DNA from: Bowmanella denitrificans | GTDB taxonomy: Bacteria; Pseudomonadota; Gammaproteobacteria; Enterobacterales; Alteromonadaceae | Assembly: GCF_002887595.1 (NCBI RefSeq) | Contig: NZ_PEBU01000007.1 | Location: 1-64,000 of the forward strand | Length of the DNA: 64,000 bases | Reading direction: 5' to 3' | Part shown: positions 20,830-29,637 of the stretch, piece by piece | Layout: each line of letters begins with the position of its first letter | Position numbering within the stretch: the first letter of the stretch is position 1 | Translations under genes and position numbers: made by a program | Notes under the pieces: generated by a model | What the model was told of the DNA's origin: nothing | Databases searched by the model: none | What the model saw: only the letters and a program-made list of their open reading frames with translations

Positions 20830-22689
20830 ATGGCAGCACAAAAAAGTATGGTCCGAACCTTGTTTGGCGGGATCTGGTCGGTGTTGAACTTCTCCCGTAA
20901 GTTGTTCTTCAACCTTATTTTCATTCTGATTGTTGTGGCAATCATTATAGGTATTGCGTCAGAGGAAGGAAAAATCGAGGTTCCCAAAGACTCAGCCCTG
21001 ATCCTGAACCTGAATGGCGAGTTGGTGATAGAAAAGACCGCAGTTGATCCATTTGCCCAGTTTATGCAGGAAGCGTTCGAAGAAAAAGATGAGAATCCTG
21101 AAGTCCTGCTGCGTGATGTGCTCTTTACCATCGACAATGCCAAACACGATAAGCGCATTAAAGCCATGGTACTGGACCTGCACGGCTTGCAACATGGCGG
21201 ACTGGATAAATTACAGCAGATCGGCGATGCCCTGGACAGCTTTAAAGAGAGCGGCAAACCCATCTATGCCATAGGTGATTACTTCAGCCAGGAACAGTAT
21301 TATCTGGCCGCACACGCCAACCACCTGTACATGAACCCCATGGGCTGGATGATTCTGGATGGCTATGGCCGTTACCGCCTGTACTTTAAATCCATGCTGG
21401 AAAAGCTTAAAGCCACTACTCACGTATTTAGGGTGGGTACCTTCAAGTCCGCCATTGAACCTTTTATCCGCGATGATATGTCAGACGCTGCCAAACAGGC
21501 TAACCAGGCCTGGCTGGATGCACTGTGGAGCCAATACAAAGCTGATGTGGCTCAAGCCCGCGGTATGGACGTGAGCAATTTTGACGAAAAACTGGATGAC
21601 TTCCTGGCCAAGTTCGAACAGGTTGGCGGCGATTTTGCCCAGTACGCCCTTGAAAATAAGTGGGTGGATGGGCTGCGTAACCGCGAAGAGATACGTAATG
21701 AGCTGGTTGCTGTGGTGGGTGAAGATAAATCAGCGCGTGGATATCGGCATATCGGCTTTAAACAATATCTGCAGGTGATTAACGGCCCTTATCTGCCCAT
21801 GCCCAAAGACACCAATAACGTTGGTGTGGTGGTGGCCAAGGGAACCATTCTGAACGGCACACAAAAGGCTGGCACCATAGGTGGAGACAGTACTGCAGCA
21901 CTGCTACGCAAAGCTCGTTTGGACGATAGCGTCAAAGCTGTTGTGCTGTACGTAGACTCTCCCGGGGGCAGTGCTTTTGCCTCGGAAGTGATTCGTCAGG
22001 AAGTGGAAAATATCAAAGCCGCAGGCAAGCCTCTGGTTGTGTCCATGAGCACCTATGCAGCATCTGGTGGCTATTGGATCTCCGCCGGCGCTGATGAGAT
22101 TTGGGCAGCACCCAGTACGATTACTGGCTCTATCGGTATCTTTGGCATGTTTATGACCTATGAAAACAGCCTGGATTACCTGGGAATTCATGCCGATGGC
22201 GTAGGTACCACAGAATTTGCTGGTATGAGTGCGGTTCGGGCGCTGGATCCCCGAATCGGTGAGGTCATTCAGCGTAATATTGAACATGGTTATGATCAGT
22301 TTATTACCCTGGTGGCGAATGAACGTGACATGGACAAAGGCAAGGTCGACAGTATTGCGCAAGGCCGTGTCTGGATTGGTCAGACCGCCCTTGAGTTAGG
22401 GTTGGTGGATAAACTGGGTTATCTGGATGATGCCGTCAGTGCGGCGGCTGAACTGGCCGGATTGGAACAGTACGACACCAAATATGTTGAGCGGGACTTA
22501 AGCCCCAAAGAGCAGTTCTGGAATGAGTTCTTTGGTGTTGCCTCCACCTGGTTTGGTGGCGCCCTTAAGAGCCAGAGCGATGGTCAGTTAATGGGGCTGG
22601 TCAAGCAACTGGTGGCCGAATTTGACACGTTTGCCAAACTCAATGATCCCCGTGGCGCTTACGCACTCTGCCTGCCGTGTGAGATATAA
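20830..22689 (+). CDS. sppA: signal peptide peptidase SppA, 67 kDa type
   Basis: 619-residue inner-membrane serine protease that digests released signal peptides. One N-terminal transmembrane segment (KLFFNLIFILIVVAIIIGIA), then two tandem S49 ClpP-like domains: the first carries the catalytic lysine region (about residue 200, HVFRVGTFKSAIEPFIRDDMS), the second the nucleophile serine in SMSTYAASGGYWISAGADEI. The double-domain E. coli architecture is conserved (E. coli 618 residues). Followed by a strong terminator. Confidence 0.97.
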   Translation: MAAQKSMVRTLFGGIWSVLNFSRKLFFNLIFILIVVAIIIGIASEEGKIEVPKDSALILNLNGELVIEKTAVDPFAQFMQEAFEEKDENPEVLLRDVLFTIDNAKHDKRIKAMVLDLHGLQHGGLDKLQQIGDALDSFKESGKPIYAIGDYFSQEQYYLAAHANHLYMNPMGWMILDGYGRYRLYFKSMLEKLKATTHVFRVGTFKSAIEPFIRDDMSDAAKQANQAWLDALWSQYKADVAQARGMDVSNFDEKLDDFLAKFEQVGGDFAQYALENKWVDGLRNREEIRNELVAVVGEDKSARGYRHIGFKQYLQVINGPYLPMPKDTNNVGVVVAKGTILNGTQKAGTIGGDSTAALLRKARLDDSVKAVVLYVDSPGGSAFASEVIRQEVENIKAAGKPLVVSMSTYAASGGYWISAGADEIWAAPSTITGSIGIFGMFMTYENSLDYLGIHADGVGTTEFAGMSAVRALDPRIGEVIQRNIEHGYDQFITLVANERDMDKGKVDSIAQGRVWIGQTALELGLVDKLGYLDDAVSAAAELAGLEQYDTKYVERDLSPKEQFWNEFFGVASTWFGGALKSQSDGQLMGLVKQLVAEFDTFAKLNDPRGAYALCLPCEI

Positions 22690-22702
22690 GCTGAACGTTA
22701 TT

Positions 22703-22730
22703 AAAAAAGCCGACATTTGTCGGCTTTTTT
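22703..22730 (+). terminator. terminator after sppA
   Basis: AAAAAAGCCGAC / GTCGGCTTTTTT with loop ATTT: an ideal rho-independent terminator that works in both directions, 14 nt after the sppA stop. Confidence 0.95.
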
Positions 22731-22769
22731 GTCTTCAGCTGTTTGTTTTTTCAAGGCGGATATGATTGC

Positions 22770-22947
22770 CTAATCTGCTCGAAGCTGCAACCACATGCGT
22801 TGATAAGGTATCGGCCCTTTGTAGAAGATGTCCCCAACGGGCTTTAATCCAAAACGTTCGTAAAGCCCTCTGGCAGACTAACTGTGCCTGCATAAAAGCA
22901 CCGAGGTGCGTACCCTGTTCATCGTCGTCAATCCGACAATATATCAT
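22770..22947 (-). pseudogene. remnant of a GNAT-family acetyltransferase gene
   Basis: Reading the minus strand, the frame ending at TAG 22770-22772 encodes SARGLYERFGLKPVGDI followed by FYKGPIPYQRMWLQL, which looks like the C-terminal strand-helix-strand of a GNAT acetyltransferase (the usual YERFGFxPVGExF...GIPH). An in-frame TAG (22878-22880) stands directly before it, and the preceding residues (HLGAFMQAQLV) are in another frame, so at least one frameshift is present. The N-terminal acetyl-CoA-binding part is missing. The rest of 22731-23022 shows no gene. Confidence 0.55.
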
Positions 22948-23022
22948 GGGTTTGTCAGGTCACAGTACCTAGTGGCGAAGAGGTAGGGTCTGTTGCCAGC
23001 TTCCAGAATAGAAACATCCATG

Positions 23023-23637
23023 CTATCTGCCCGAAGCTGCCAGACCAAATCCAAACAGCATAAACAAGCTACCACTCAGGCGATTAACCTTTTTCCCGAC
23101 AGCAGGGCTGCTAAGCTTTATCCGCGCACGGCTGGCCGCTAGCGCATACAGGCTGTGGATGATCAGCAAACAAGCACAGAATGTCAGGGTCAGAAGCACA
23201 AATTGTCCGGCATAGGGAGCATCAATATCAACAAATTGCGGAAACAACGTCATAAAGAAAAAAATGGCTTTTGGGTTCATCAGACTGATAGACAATCCTT
23301 GCAAATATAAACGATGGCGACGGGATTGTTTGAGGGGTTGCTCCAAAGAGTGAAAGCCAGGCGGACTTCGCCACATTTTAATACCCATATAAATCAGGTA
23401 AGCGGCGCCGACATATTTCAAAATAGTAAAGGCCAGTGCCGAGGTAGCCAGTATCACCCCAATGCTTGTAGCCGATAAAGCGGATACCAGTAAAATACCA
23501 CTGGCCACTCCCATTATGCCCCAAACCGCCCTTCTACCGCCGTGTTTTAAACTATTGCTCAGGGTCAGTAAAACGGCCGGGCCCGGCGTAGCAATGGCCG
23601 CACACGCCACCAGAATAAAAATCAGATAACTGTCCAT
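23023..23637 (-). CDS. LysE/RhtB family amino-acid exporter
   Basis: 204-residue inner-membrane protein with about six hydrophobic helices. The N-terminal family signature is present (FILVACAAIATPGPAVLLTLSN, with the conserved TPGPA). Start set at ATG 23637 (MDSYLIF), which has AGGA a few nt upstream; a longer frame up to 23679 would run into the preceding gene. Substrates of the family are lysine, threonine, homoserine lactone and related compounds; which one applies here is unknown. Confidence 0.88.
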   Translation of the reverse strand: MDSYLIFILVACAAIATPGPAVLLTLSNSLKHGGRRAVWGIMGVASGILLVSALSATSIGVILATSALAFTILKYVGAAYLIYMGIKMWRSPPGFHSLEQPLKQSRRHRLYLQGLSISLMNPKAIFFFMTLFPQFVDIDAPYAGQFVLLTLTFCACLLIIHSLYALAASRARIKLSSPAVGKKVNRLSGSLFMLFGFGLAASGR

Positions 23638-23659
23638 ACTTCCTACCATCTGAAAAAAC

Positions 23660-24100
23660 TTACGTAATGACCTCAACACCAGGCAACTGCTCGGTCAGCA
23701 TCTGACGCAGTTTTGGCAAATGTTCTTGGTCGAACATCACTTGCGGCACTTTGGCCTGGCGTTGATTAAAAGGCAATTGCAACAGGCCCTTGCCATCAAC
23801 ATTATCCAATACCAGGCGTTTTATCTTAGCACGGGGAAACACCTCTTCCCCCAGGTACAGATTGTCGGCATCAAAACGCAGCACCTCGAAAGGATTGTTC
23901 ACCACCAGCCCCATTGGCAGATGATGTTGCTGGCGCGACCATTGCCATGGCAGCATGGCCAACTGTATCAGAAAGAATGCGTGCCACCACTGTGATGACC
24001 AATCAGTCAGGCTGATAAGCCCAGCTGCACCTAGTGGCAAGCTGAGCGACAAGACAACGCATTTTTGCTTTGTGCTTAAGCTATTCCATTTAGCCCGCAT
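23660..24100 (-). CDS. membrane protein of unknown function
   Basis: 146 residues with two closely spaced hydrophobic segments near the N terminus (CVVLSLSLPLGAAGLISL and WWHAFFLIQLAMLPW), followed by a soluble domain of about 90 residues rich in beta-type residues (FEVLRFDADNLYLGEEVFPRAKIKRLVLDN). This layout resembles small PH-like membrane proteins, but I cannot assign a family. It starts 6 nt after the DUF2058 gene and is followed by the LysE gene after 22 nt, so the three probably share a transcript. Confidence 0.65.
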   Translation of the reverse strand: MRAKWNSLSTKQKCVVLSLSLPLGAAGLISLTDWSSQWWHAFFLIQLAMLPWQWSRQQHHLPMGLVVNNPFEVLRFDADNLYLGEEVFPRAKIKRLVLDNVDGKGLLQLPFNQRQAKVPQVMFDQEHLPKLRQMLTEQLPGVEVIT

Positions 24101-24106
24101 TCGGCG

Positions 24107-24664
24107 TTACCACATCAGATCGTCTGGAATTTCGTATTCAGCGTACCAATCGTCTTCTTCGCTCTTTTCAGCTTGCGCTGGCTCAGCCGTTTTATCTGCG
24201 CGGTGCAACACCAGCTCGTCATTACGCTGGGCAATCTTATCCGCTACTGGCGTGGGGACGATTTCGTAGCTTTCGCCCAGTTTAACAATGGCCAGTTTGC
24301 CTTGCGTAATGCGTTTGTGGGTCAGTTTATCCACGTATAAGGTTTTGATTTTAGCGCCATCGGTGAAATTACAGGCCACATCACCATTATTCTTAGGCTG
24401 ACGATTGACTTCAATCAGTTGCTTGATTTGCGCAGCAATGGCCTTCTTTTCTGCTTCCAGCTTAAGCTGTTCATTCAGCTCTTTGTCTTTGGCAATTTTG
24501 GCCTGACGCGCCTGTTCTGCGGCCACTTTATCTTCGTTGACCATATCCAGTTTGTGCTTCTTCTGCGCTTTAGTTTGCTTGCGTTTTTCCGCATTTACTT
24601 TTTGGGCCTTTTGTTTGTCTGCCAGCCCCGCTTTAAGCAGTTGTTCCTGAAGAGAGAGCGCCAT
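24107..24664 (-). CDS. DUF2058 protein (YaiL-like, nucleoprotein/polynucleotide-associated)
   Basis: 185 residues. N terminus MALSLQEQLLKAGLADKQKA followed by a long Lys/Ala/Glu-rich helical stretch (about residues 15-95, a likely coiled coil) and a compact C-terminal domain (NFTDGAKIKTLYVDKLTHKRITQGKLAIV). This is the normal DUF2058 layout. E. coli YaiL is annotated as polynucleotide-associated, but the molecular role is not established. Cytoplasmic, no signal peptide. Confidence 0.88.
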   Translation of the reverse strand: MALSLQEQLLKAGLADKQKAQKVNAEKRKQTKAQKKHKLDMVNEDKVAAEQARQAKIAKDKELNEQLKLEAEKKAIAAQIKQLIEVNRQPKNNGDVACNFTDGAKIKTLYVDKLTHKRITQGKLAIVKLGESYEIVPTPVADKIAQRNDELVLHRADKTAEPAQAEKSEEDDWYAEYEIPDDLMW

Positions 24665-24814
24665 GGTAGTAATTCCCGACTGCGATGAAAAATTCAGGGC
24701 GACAGTTTACATGGCAATCCGGCTGCTGTCCTCTGTGCAACTGCGACCTATTGCTTCTTCAAGAAACTGCGGTAGGCTAATCACCCGGCTGTTATTTAAT
24801 AATCAAGGAAGTCC

Positions 24815-25210
24815 ATGCAAACGCAATCCACTCAACAGGCCTTATGGCTAACTTTGCATCAACAAGTAGAAAGTTATGAAGGCTGGGCATTGATGATTAA
24901 GTTAGCAGCATTTGCTCTATGTACGCTGGCTATGCTGTACCATCAAACCTGGGTGGCGATGGCAATCTTACCGCTGCTATGGTTATTGGATGCCATTTAC
25001 AAAACCTTTCAGGGCAGACTGGAAAAAGAGCTATTGAAAATCGAACAAGCTGATGCCAATGCGACGCCTCAGCTTTATTCCGACTGGCAGCAAAACCGCC
25101 CCTCTGCGCTTGGTTTAATTAGCGAGTATCTGCGCGCTGCGCTGCGACCCACGGTTGCTTTTCCTTATCCGCTATTGATCGCTGCTGTACTTATACAGTA
25201 CTTCCACTAG
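24815..25210 (+). CDS. small membrane protein of unknown function
   Basis: 131 residues. Two hydrophobic segments back to back (IKLAAFALCTLAMLYH and WVAMAILPLLWLLDAIY), an amphipathic charged region with acidic and basic residues, and a third hydrophobic segment at the C terminus (FPYPLLIAAVLIQYF). ATG at 24815 has AAGGA 7 nt upstream. The pattern of two helices followed by a cytoplasmic segment and a C-terminal helix is common in uncharacterised gammaproteobacterial proteins. No family assigned. Confidence 0.65.
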   Translation: MQTQSTQQALWLTLHQQVESYEGWALMIKLAAFALCTLAMLYHQTWVAMAILPLLWLLDAIYKTFQGRLEKELLKIEQADANATPQLYSDWQQNRPSALGLISEYLRAALRPTVAFPYPLLIAAVLIQYFH

Positions 25211-25241
25211 ACACTGGCGGCCGGATAACCGGCCACCTGAA

Positions 25242-26216
25242 TCATTGCCCGGCAGGCAGGCTTCGATAGCGAAGAACATCATCAACCTGATCGCTGATAA
25301 TCCCCTGCACTTTTACCTTATCCATTAATAACGCATAGAGCGCATCGGCGCTTATTATGCCTTTCGGCAGTTTATCCAGCCGCACAGTGTAAGCATTCAG
25401 CGTTAAGCCTGCGTCATGGATGTCCTTGGCCAGCTTAGTGGCACCATTGTCGTCCAACAGCATACCTATCTGTACCCCCACACCAGTGGCAAAACCGGCG
25501 ATAGTTTTAAGTCCGGCCGGTGTCGTCCAGAGGTTGTCAAAATCACTACCGTTGGGATCCCACTTATTGCGCCCCAATAGCACGTTCAGCGGCAAGCGGG
25601 TTTGCCCGCGCAACTGTTGCATAAACTCAACATCAAAAGACTGCAACACCATAGGCGCTGCGCTTTGCTGATAGGGTCTGAGCGCATCCAGTAGCGCTTT
25701 TCCCATATCCAGCCCCTGACTTTGATACCAACCTGGTTTTTTCAGCTCAATTAACCAGCCCGTACGACGTTTTTGTAGCCGATTCAATTCAGCCAGCATC
25801 GCCAGTGCCTCGTCCAGAGTGACCAGCTCAAAGGCTAATTTGGCGTTAAAACGCGAAGGGTAAACCAGCGGCCCGTCAGTGGGTTTTCTACGCTCATGAA
25901 ATCGCAAACTACGTAGCTCTGCCAGGGTAAAATCCTTAACCCAGAATTTCCCTTCAGCACCGCGTTTATGGGCAAATCGCGCTGCCACATCAGACACCTC
26001 ATCGAGAATAAGGTCGTGTAAGACCACTGGCACCCCATCGGCCGACATATTCACATCAAACTCAATCATGTCGGCGCCCAGCGCATGGGCATAAGCCAGT
26101 GATGCTTTGCTGTGCTCCGGCAGATAGCCCGGTACGCCGCGATGGGCAATAGCCAGCGGCGCGGCGGCCTGCACCGAAGTGCAAAATAAAAAGCACAGCG
26201 TAATAAAATAACGCAT
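25242..26216 (-). CDS. periplasmic glycerophosphodiester phosphodiesterase
   Basis: 324 residues. N-terminal signal peptide (MRYFITLCFLFCTSVQAAA), then a GDPD TIM barrel: HRGVPGYLPEHSKASLAYA (catalytic His-Arg, Glu), IEFDVNMSADGVPVVLHD (metal ligands and second catalytic His), and a later ELKKPGWY segment. The family cleaves glycerophosphodiesters to sn-glycerol 3-phosphate and an alcohol. Similar to E. coli GlpQ in role but not close enough to name. ATG with AAGGAAC upstream. It follows the TonB receptor gene by 51 nt in the same direction, suggesting that the receptor imports a phosphodiester. Confidence 0.88.
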   Translation of the reverse strand: MRYFITLCFLFCTSVQAAAPLAIAHRGVPGYLPEHSKASLAYAHALGADMIEFDVNMSADGVPVVLHDLILDEVSDVAARFAHKRGAEGKFWVKDFTLAELRSLRFHERRKPTDGPLVYPSRFNAKLAFELVTLDEALAMLAELNRLQKRRTGWLIELKKPGWYQSQGLDMGKALLDALRPYQQSAAPMVLQSFDVEFMQQLRGQTRLPLNVLLGRNKWDPNGSDFDNLWTTPAGLKTIAGFATGVGVQIGMLLDDNGATKLAKDIHDAGLTLNAYTVRLDKLPKGIISADALYALLMDKVKVQGIISDQVDDVLRYRSLPAGQ

Positions 26217-26267
26217 TTGTCTGTTCCTTTAAGAAGACGAATTGGGCGGCCAAGGCCGCCACTCAGG

Positions 26268-29200
26268 TTAGAAACTATGGCTGTATTGCAGGTAGTAGTA
26301 ACGACCAATGGGACTGTGTACGGCCCCAAAGTGACCATAGGCCTCGTCCGCCAACGGCGCTTCACGGTCAAACAGGTTTTTCACCCCAACAGATAAACTA
26401 CTGCCATCCAGACCAAACTCGCGCAGTTGCACACTGGAAAACAGGTTGACGCGATACCAGTCTTCGATTCGCCAATAGCGGATCTCATCGTCCACCGTGA
26501 TAGACGCGCTGGTTTCATCAAAGGCTGAGACATACTCCAGAGTCGCCCCCGCGCGCCAGTTGCCCTGCTTCCATTTCAAGGTGGAGTTAACCTTCCATTG
26601 CGGTTTGCCATCGATGCCTGCTAGCTCACCCAGATTGTCCACCGGTAGTCCCATAGTAAAGAGTTGCTGGGCTTCGCTGCCCGGTAGTTGCTCAAAACTG
26701 ATCAGACGGGCTGCATTCAAGCTGTAGCCAAAAGAACCCAGAGAGGTCTGCCAATCGTAGTTCAGGGCAAAGTCCATGCCGCTAATAGTGCGGGTATCCA
26801 AATTCTGATAAGGATCATAAACGCGAATAATCGCCCCAGCCGGGGTAATAGAAGTGCCAGCATACAACTCCAGCAATTCTTCGCTGGGTGCTTCACGCTC
26901 CACATTGGGATTGCTGCTACCTTGCTGGCGATAGAACAAATCCAGCGCTACCTGGTTACTGCCACTTAGCACTCCTACCACACCTTCCTGCTTGATTTTC
27001 CAGTAGTCTGCCGTGATAACCAGCCCATCCAATGGGGTGAGTACCAGACCATAGCTGACGCTGGTGGAGTCCTCAGGTTTAAGATCAGACGCGGTACGGA
27101 CGTTCTCAACGTTACTGCCGCCGCAGTTGGAAAAATCGCCTTGAATAATGCCTTTTTCCAGCTCTGAGGCACATTTTACGTAGTCAACGGTGCTGTTGAT
27201 GCGAGCCACCCCGGAGTCGTTAACCTGTACCAGGTTTGGTGCGCGAAAGCCTTCAGACCAGGCACCTCTCAACATCAGGCTGTCATTTAGCGCCCAGGAT
27301 GCCGCGACCCTGGGTGTCAGGGCACTGCCCACATCAGACAGGTTCTCGTAGCGGGCAGCTAATTGCAGTTGAATGTCCTGCATCAGCGGGAACTGCATAT
27401 TGGGCGAAACCAGCGGTAAATGCATTTCCACAAACGCCGACCACACATCGCGATCACCCGAAGTGTCATTGGTAGGGCTGTTACCTAGTGAATCACTTTG
27501 GGAGTACTCGCCGGTGATCGCATCAATAAAAGGTGATGTGCCATCCAAACTGTCATCACGGTCATCTTTAAAGGCCTCGCGGCGCCATTCAACGCCGGTG
27601 GCAAACCCCAGCGGTCCGGCCGGCAACGAATACAGCTGGTTGTTGGATAAACGAAAGTCAGCAAGGGCCAGGCTGGTGGTGCCTTTTTTACGCACGTCGG
27701 CCTGAATACTTCTGATCACATGCTCAGGGTTAGGGGTCAAATCGCTTACTGATACACCTTCCCCATTACCTGCACCGTTAAAAGGGTTGTAGGCATCTTC
27801 GGTATCCAGTGATAAAGCTTGCTGGAACTTGGTGCTGGACACGCCGTTTTTAGTCAGATCGTCGCTAACCGCGCGTGAATATAGAATCGCCGAGTCGTAA
27901 TCCCAGTTATCCCAGTTACCCCGGGTGCCGAGTAAGGCTCTATATGTGAGGTTCTTCACTATGCCACGACGCTGACCGGCATCCAGAATGCGATAATCAC
28001 GCAGGATAAGATCCAAGCCCTCATCAGGTAGCTGTACTCCCTCAACCCGATTCGGATTTAATCTGCCATCGGCGAAGTACTTGGGACCAAATGGGTTCCA
28101 GTAGTTGTGTGCCGGGATCACCATACGGGCCGTACTGAGTACCCGCGACGATTCACTGAGGCGGTCAGTTTTACCGTAATACACCCCAAGCTCGCCAAAA
28201 AGCTCCTGTTTATCGCTTAGGTCATAGCTGAACACAGAAAACAGATTAGCCCGCTCACGATCCGAGTACAGCTGGCGGTTGGCGTCGATATCGTAGTAAA
28301 GGTTGCGATCGTCGGTGGAAGACAGAAAACCATCGTCTACACACAGACCGTCCCCCAGCGCCAGTAAACAGCCCTTGTTGCCAACAGGCTGCACATGGAA
28401 ACGTCCTGACGAGTTGGTGATAGCCGTGCCATCATCAAGCAGGATCTTGCCCGGCTTCAACATGTCAAAGTAAGCAAAGCCACCAATAGAAGAGCGGTTA
28501 TCGAAGGACGTGTTGCCTGCAAAGTCGGTTCCCGCTAACAGCGGCTCACGGTTAGAAGAGGCGCCTTGTGGCAGGTTAGTCGCAGGCACGGCATTGCGAT
28601 GGTCATAGTCGGCAAACACAGAAAAATGCCCGCGCCCTTGGCTAAAATCGCTACCGGCATTGATGCGAAACGTACTGTCACGACGTTCCAAATCGGGCGC
28701 TTCACCGTAGCGGGCGGTCACTTTTAACCCATCAAAATCATCCACCATCAGGGTATTGACCACCCCGGCTACCGCATCAGCGCCGTATAAAGCCGACGCG
28801 CCGTCACGCATTACTTCCACGGCTCGCACACCGGCAGTGGGTATGGCGTTCATATTCGGTGTGACGGCTGGCACCAGGTTCTCGGTCTGAAAGCCCGGAT
28901 GCATTACCATACGACGGCCATTGATCAGCATCAGGGTGTTGCCAGTGCCCACCGAGCGCAGGTTCAGCGAAGCAACATCGCCCCTGGCGGTATTGACACC
29001 ACCAGCAGTGGCAGATTCATTAAAATTGACATCGCCGTTTTGCGGCAGCATGCGAAGTAAATCCATGCCATCCTGTACCCCTGCAATGTCCAATTCGTCA
29101 CGACCGAGTAGCGTCATCGGCAACGTGTCAGCCATCCGCGCGCCTTTAATATGCGAGCCCAAGGCAACAACTTCTTCCAGGCTGTCATCTTGTACTGGCT

Positions 29201-29531
29201 TATTTGTTGATTTACGGCTGGTTTTCTGAGGCTTTTGCATAATTACGATGGCGCCGTTGTTATCTTCCACGGCCTGCAAAGAAGTGTGCGCCAAGGCCTT
29301 TTTCAGCGCGGCCAGTACAGAAGTCTGTTCACGCACAGCTTGTACCTGAATCTGCTTTGTCTGATCTGCCGGGGCAATAATCACCAGATCAAACTGTCTG
29401 GACAAGGTGGCAATAACCGACTCCAGGCTTTGAGCCTCAAAACTGATAGCCGTAGTCGCTTGCTGAGCCTGTGTGGACGTGCTCAGGGCCAGACTGACGG
29501 CCAACAAAGCAGGTTTAATACGAAAGCGCAT
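26268..29531 (-). CDS. TonB-dependent outer-membrane receptor with N-terminal STN signalling domain
   Basis: 1087 residues. Signal peptide (MRFRIKPALLAVSLALSTSTQA), STN domain at about 25-100 (ISFEAQSLESVIATLSRQFDLVI), TonB-box-like DSLEEVVALGS at about 118, plug at about 125-270 (VRAVEVMRDGASALYGADAVAGVVN), then a large barrel ending in YYLQYSHSF with the C-terminal Phe needed for BAM recognition. The STN domain is the part that talks to FecR-type anti-sigma proteins. The large barrel with NPFNGAGNGEG and DYWKIKQEGV resembles receptors for complex organic substrates more than siderophore receptors. AAGGGG precedes the ATG. Confidence 0.93.
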   Translation of the reverse strand: MRFRIKPALLAVSLALSTSTQAQQATTAISFEAQSLESVIATLSRQFDLVIIAPADQTKQIQVQAVREQTSVLAALKKALAHTSLQAVEDNNGAIVIMQKPQKTSRKSTNKPVQDDSLEEVVALGSHIKGARMADTLPMTLLGRDELDIAGVQDGMDLLRMLPQNGDVNFNESATAGGVNTARGDVASLNLRSVGTGNTLMLINGRRMVMHPGFQTENLVPAVTPNMNAIPTAGVRAVEVMRDGASALYGADAVAGVVNTLMVDDFDGLKVTARYGEAPDLERRDSTFRINAGSDFSQGRGHFSVFADYDHRNAVPATNLPQGASSNREPLLAGTDFAGNTSFDNRSSIGGFAYFDMLKPGKILLDDGTAITNSSGRFHVQPVGNKGCLLALGDGLCVDDGFLSSTDDRNLYYDIDANRQLYSDRERANLFSVFSYDLSDKQELFGELGVYYGKTDRLSESSRVLSTARMVIPAHNYWNPFGPKYFADGRLNPNRVEGVQLPDEGLDLILRDYRILDAGQRRGIVKNLTYRALLGTRGNWDNWDYDSAILYSRAVSDDLTKNGVSSTKFQQALSLDTEDAYNPFNGAGNGEGVSVSDLTPNPEHVIRSIQADVRKKGTTSLALADFRLSNNQLYSLPAGPLGFATGVEWRREAFKDDRDDSLDGTSPFIDAITGEYSQSDSLGNSPTNDTSGDRDVWSAFVEMHLPLVSPNMQFPLMQDIQLQLAARYENLSDVGSALTPRVAASWALNDSLMLRGAWSEGFRAPNLVQVNDSGVARINSTVDYVKCASELEKGIIQGDFSNCGGSNVENVRTASDLKPEDSTSVSYGLVLTPLDGLVITADYWKIKQEGVVGVLSGSNQVALDLFYRQQGSSNPNVEREAPSEELLELYAGTSITPAGAIIRVYDPYQNLDTRTISGMDFALNYDWQTSLGSFGYSLNAARLISFEQLPGSEAQQLFTMGLPVDNLGELAGIDGKPQWKVNSTLKWKQGNWRAGATLEYVSAFDETSASITVDDEIRYWRIEDWYRVNLFSSVQLREFGLDGSSLSVGVKNLFDREAPLADEAYGHFGAVHSPIGRYYYLQYSHSF

Positions 29532-29583
29532 GGATTCCCCTTTAAGTTAGTTTTTCGCCGAGTTTTTTGCGGCGTTCATGGGG

Positions 29584-29610
29584 ATGACGAATAACCCGCG
29601 GCGGTTTTCC
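29584..29610 (-). promoter_or_regulatory. possible ECF-sigma promoter of the TonB receptor gene
   Basis: On the minus strand GGAAAA (complement of 29605-29610) and CGTCAT (complement of 29584-29589) are separated by 15 nt. This resembles ECF promoters (GGAA... and CGTC...). It lies between fecR and the receptor, where a FecI-type sigma would act. Weak, spacing-dependent evidence. Confidence 0.35.
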
Positions 29611-29637
29611 AGCAGCAGCTTAAGTTTCACAAAAGTT

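Noticed and set aside
22766-22972. 68-residue plus-strand frame behind sppA
   Set aside because: It is antisense to the GNAT remnant, cysteine- and arginine-rich in a way typical of shadow frames, and lacks a ribosome binding site.
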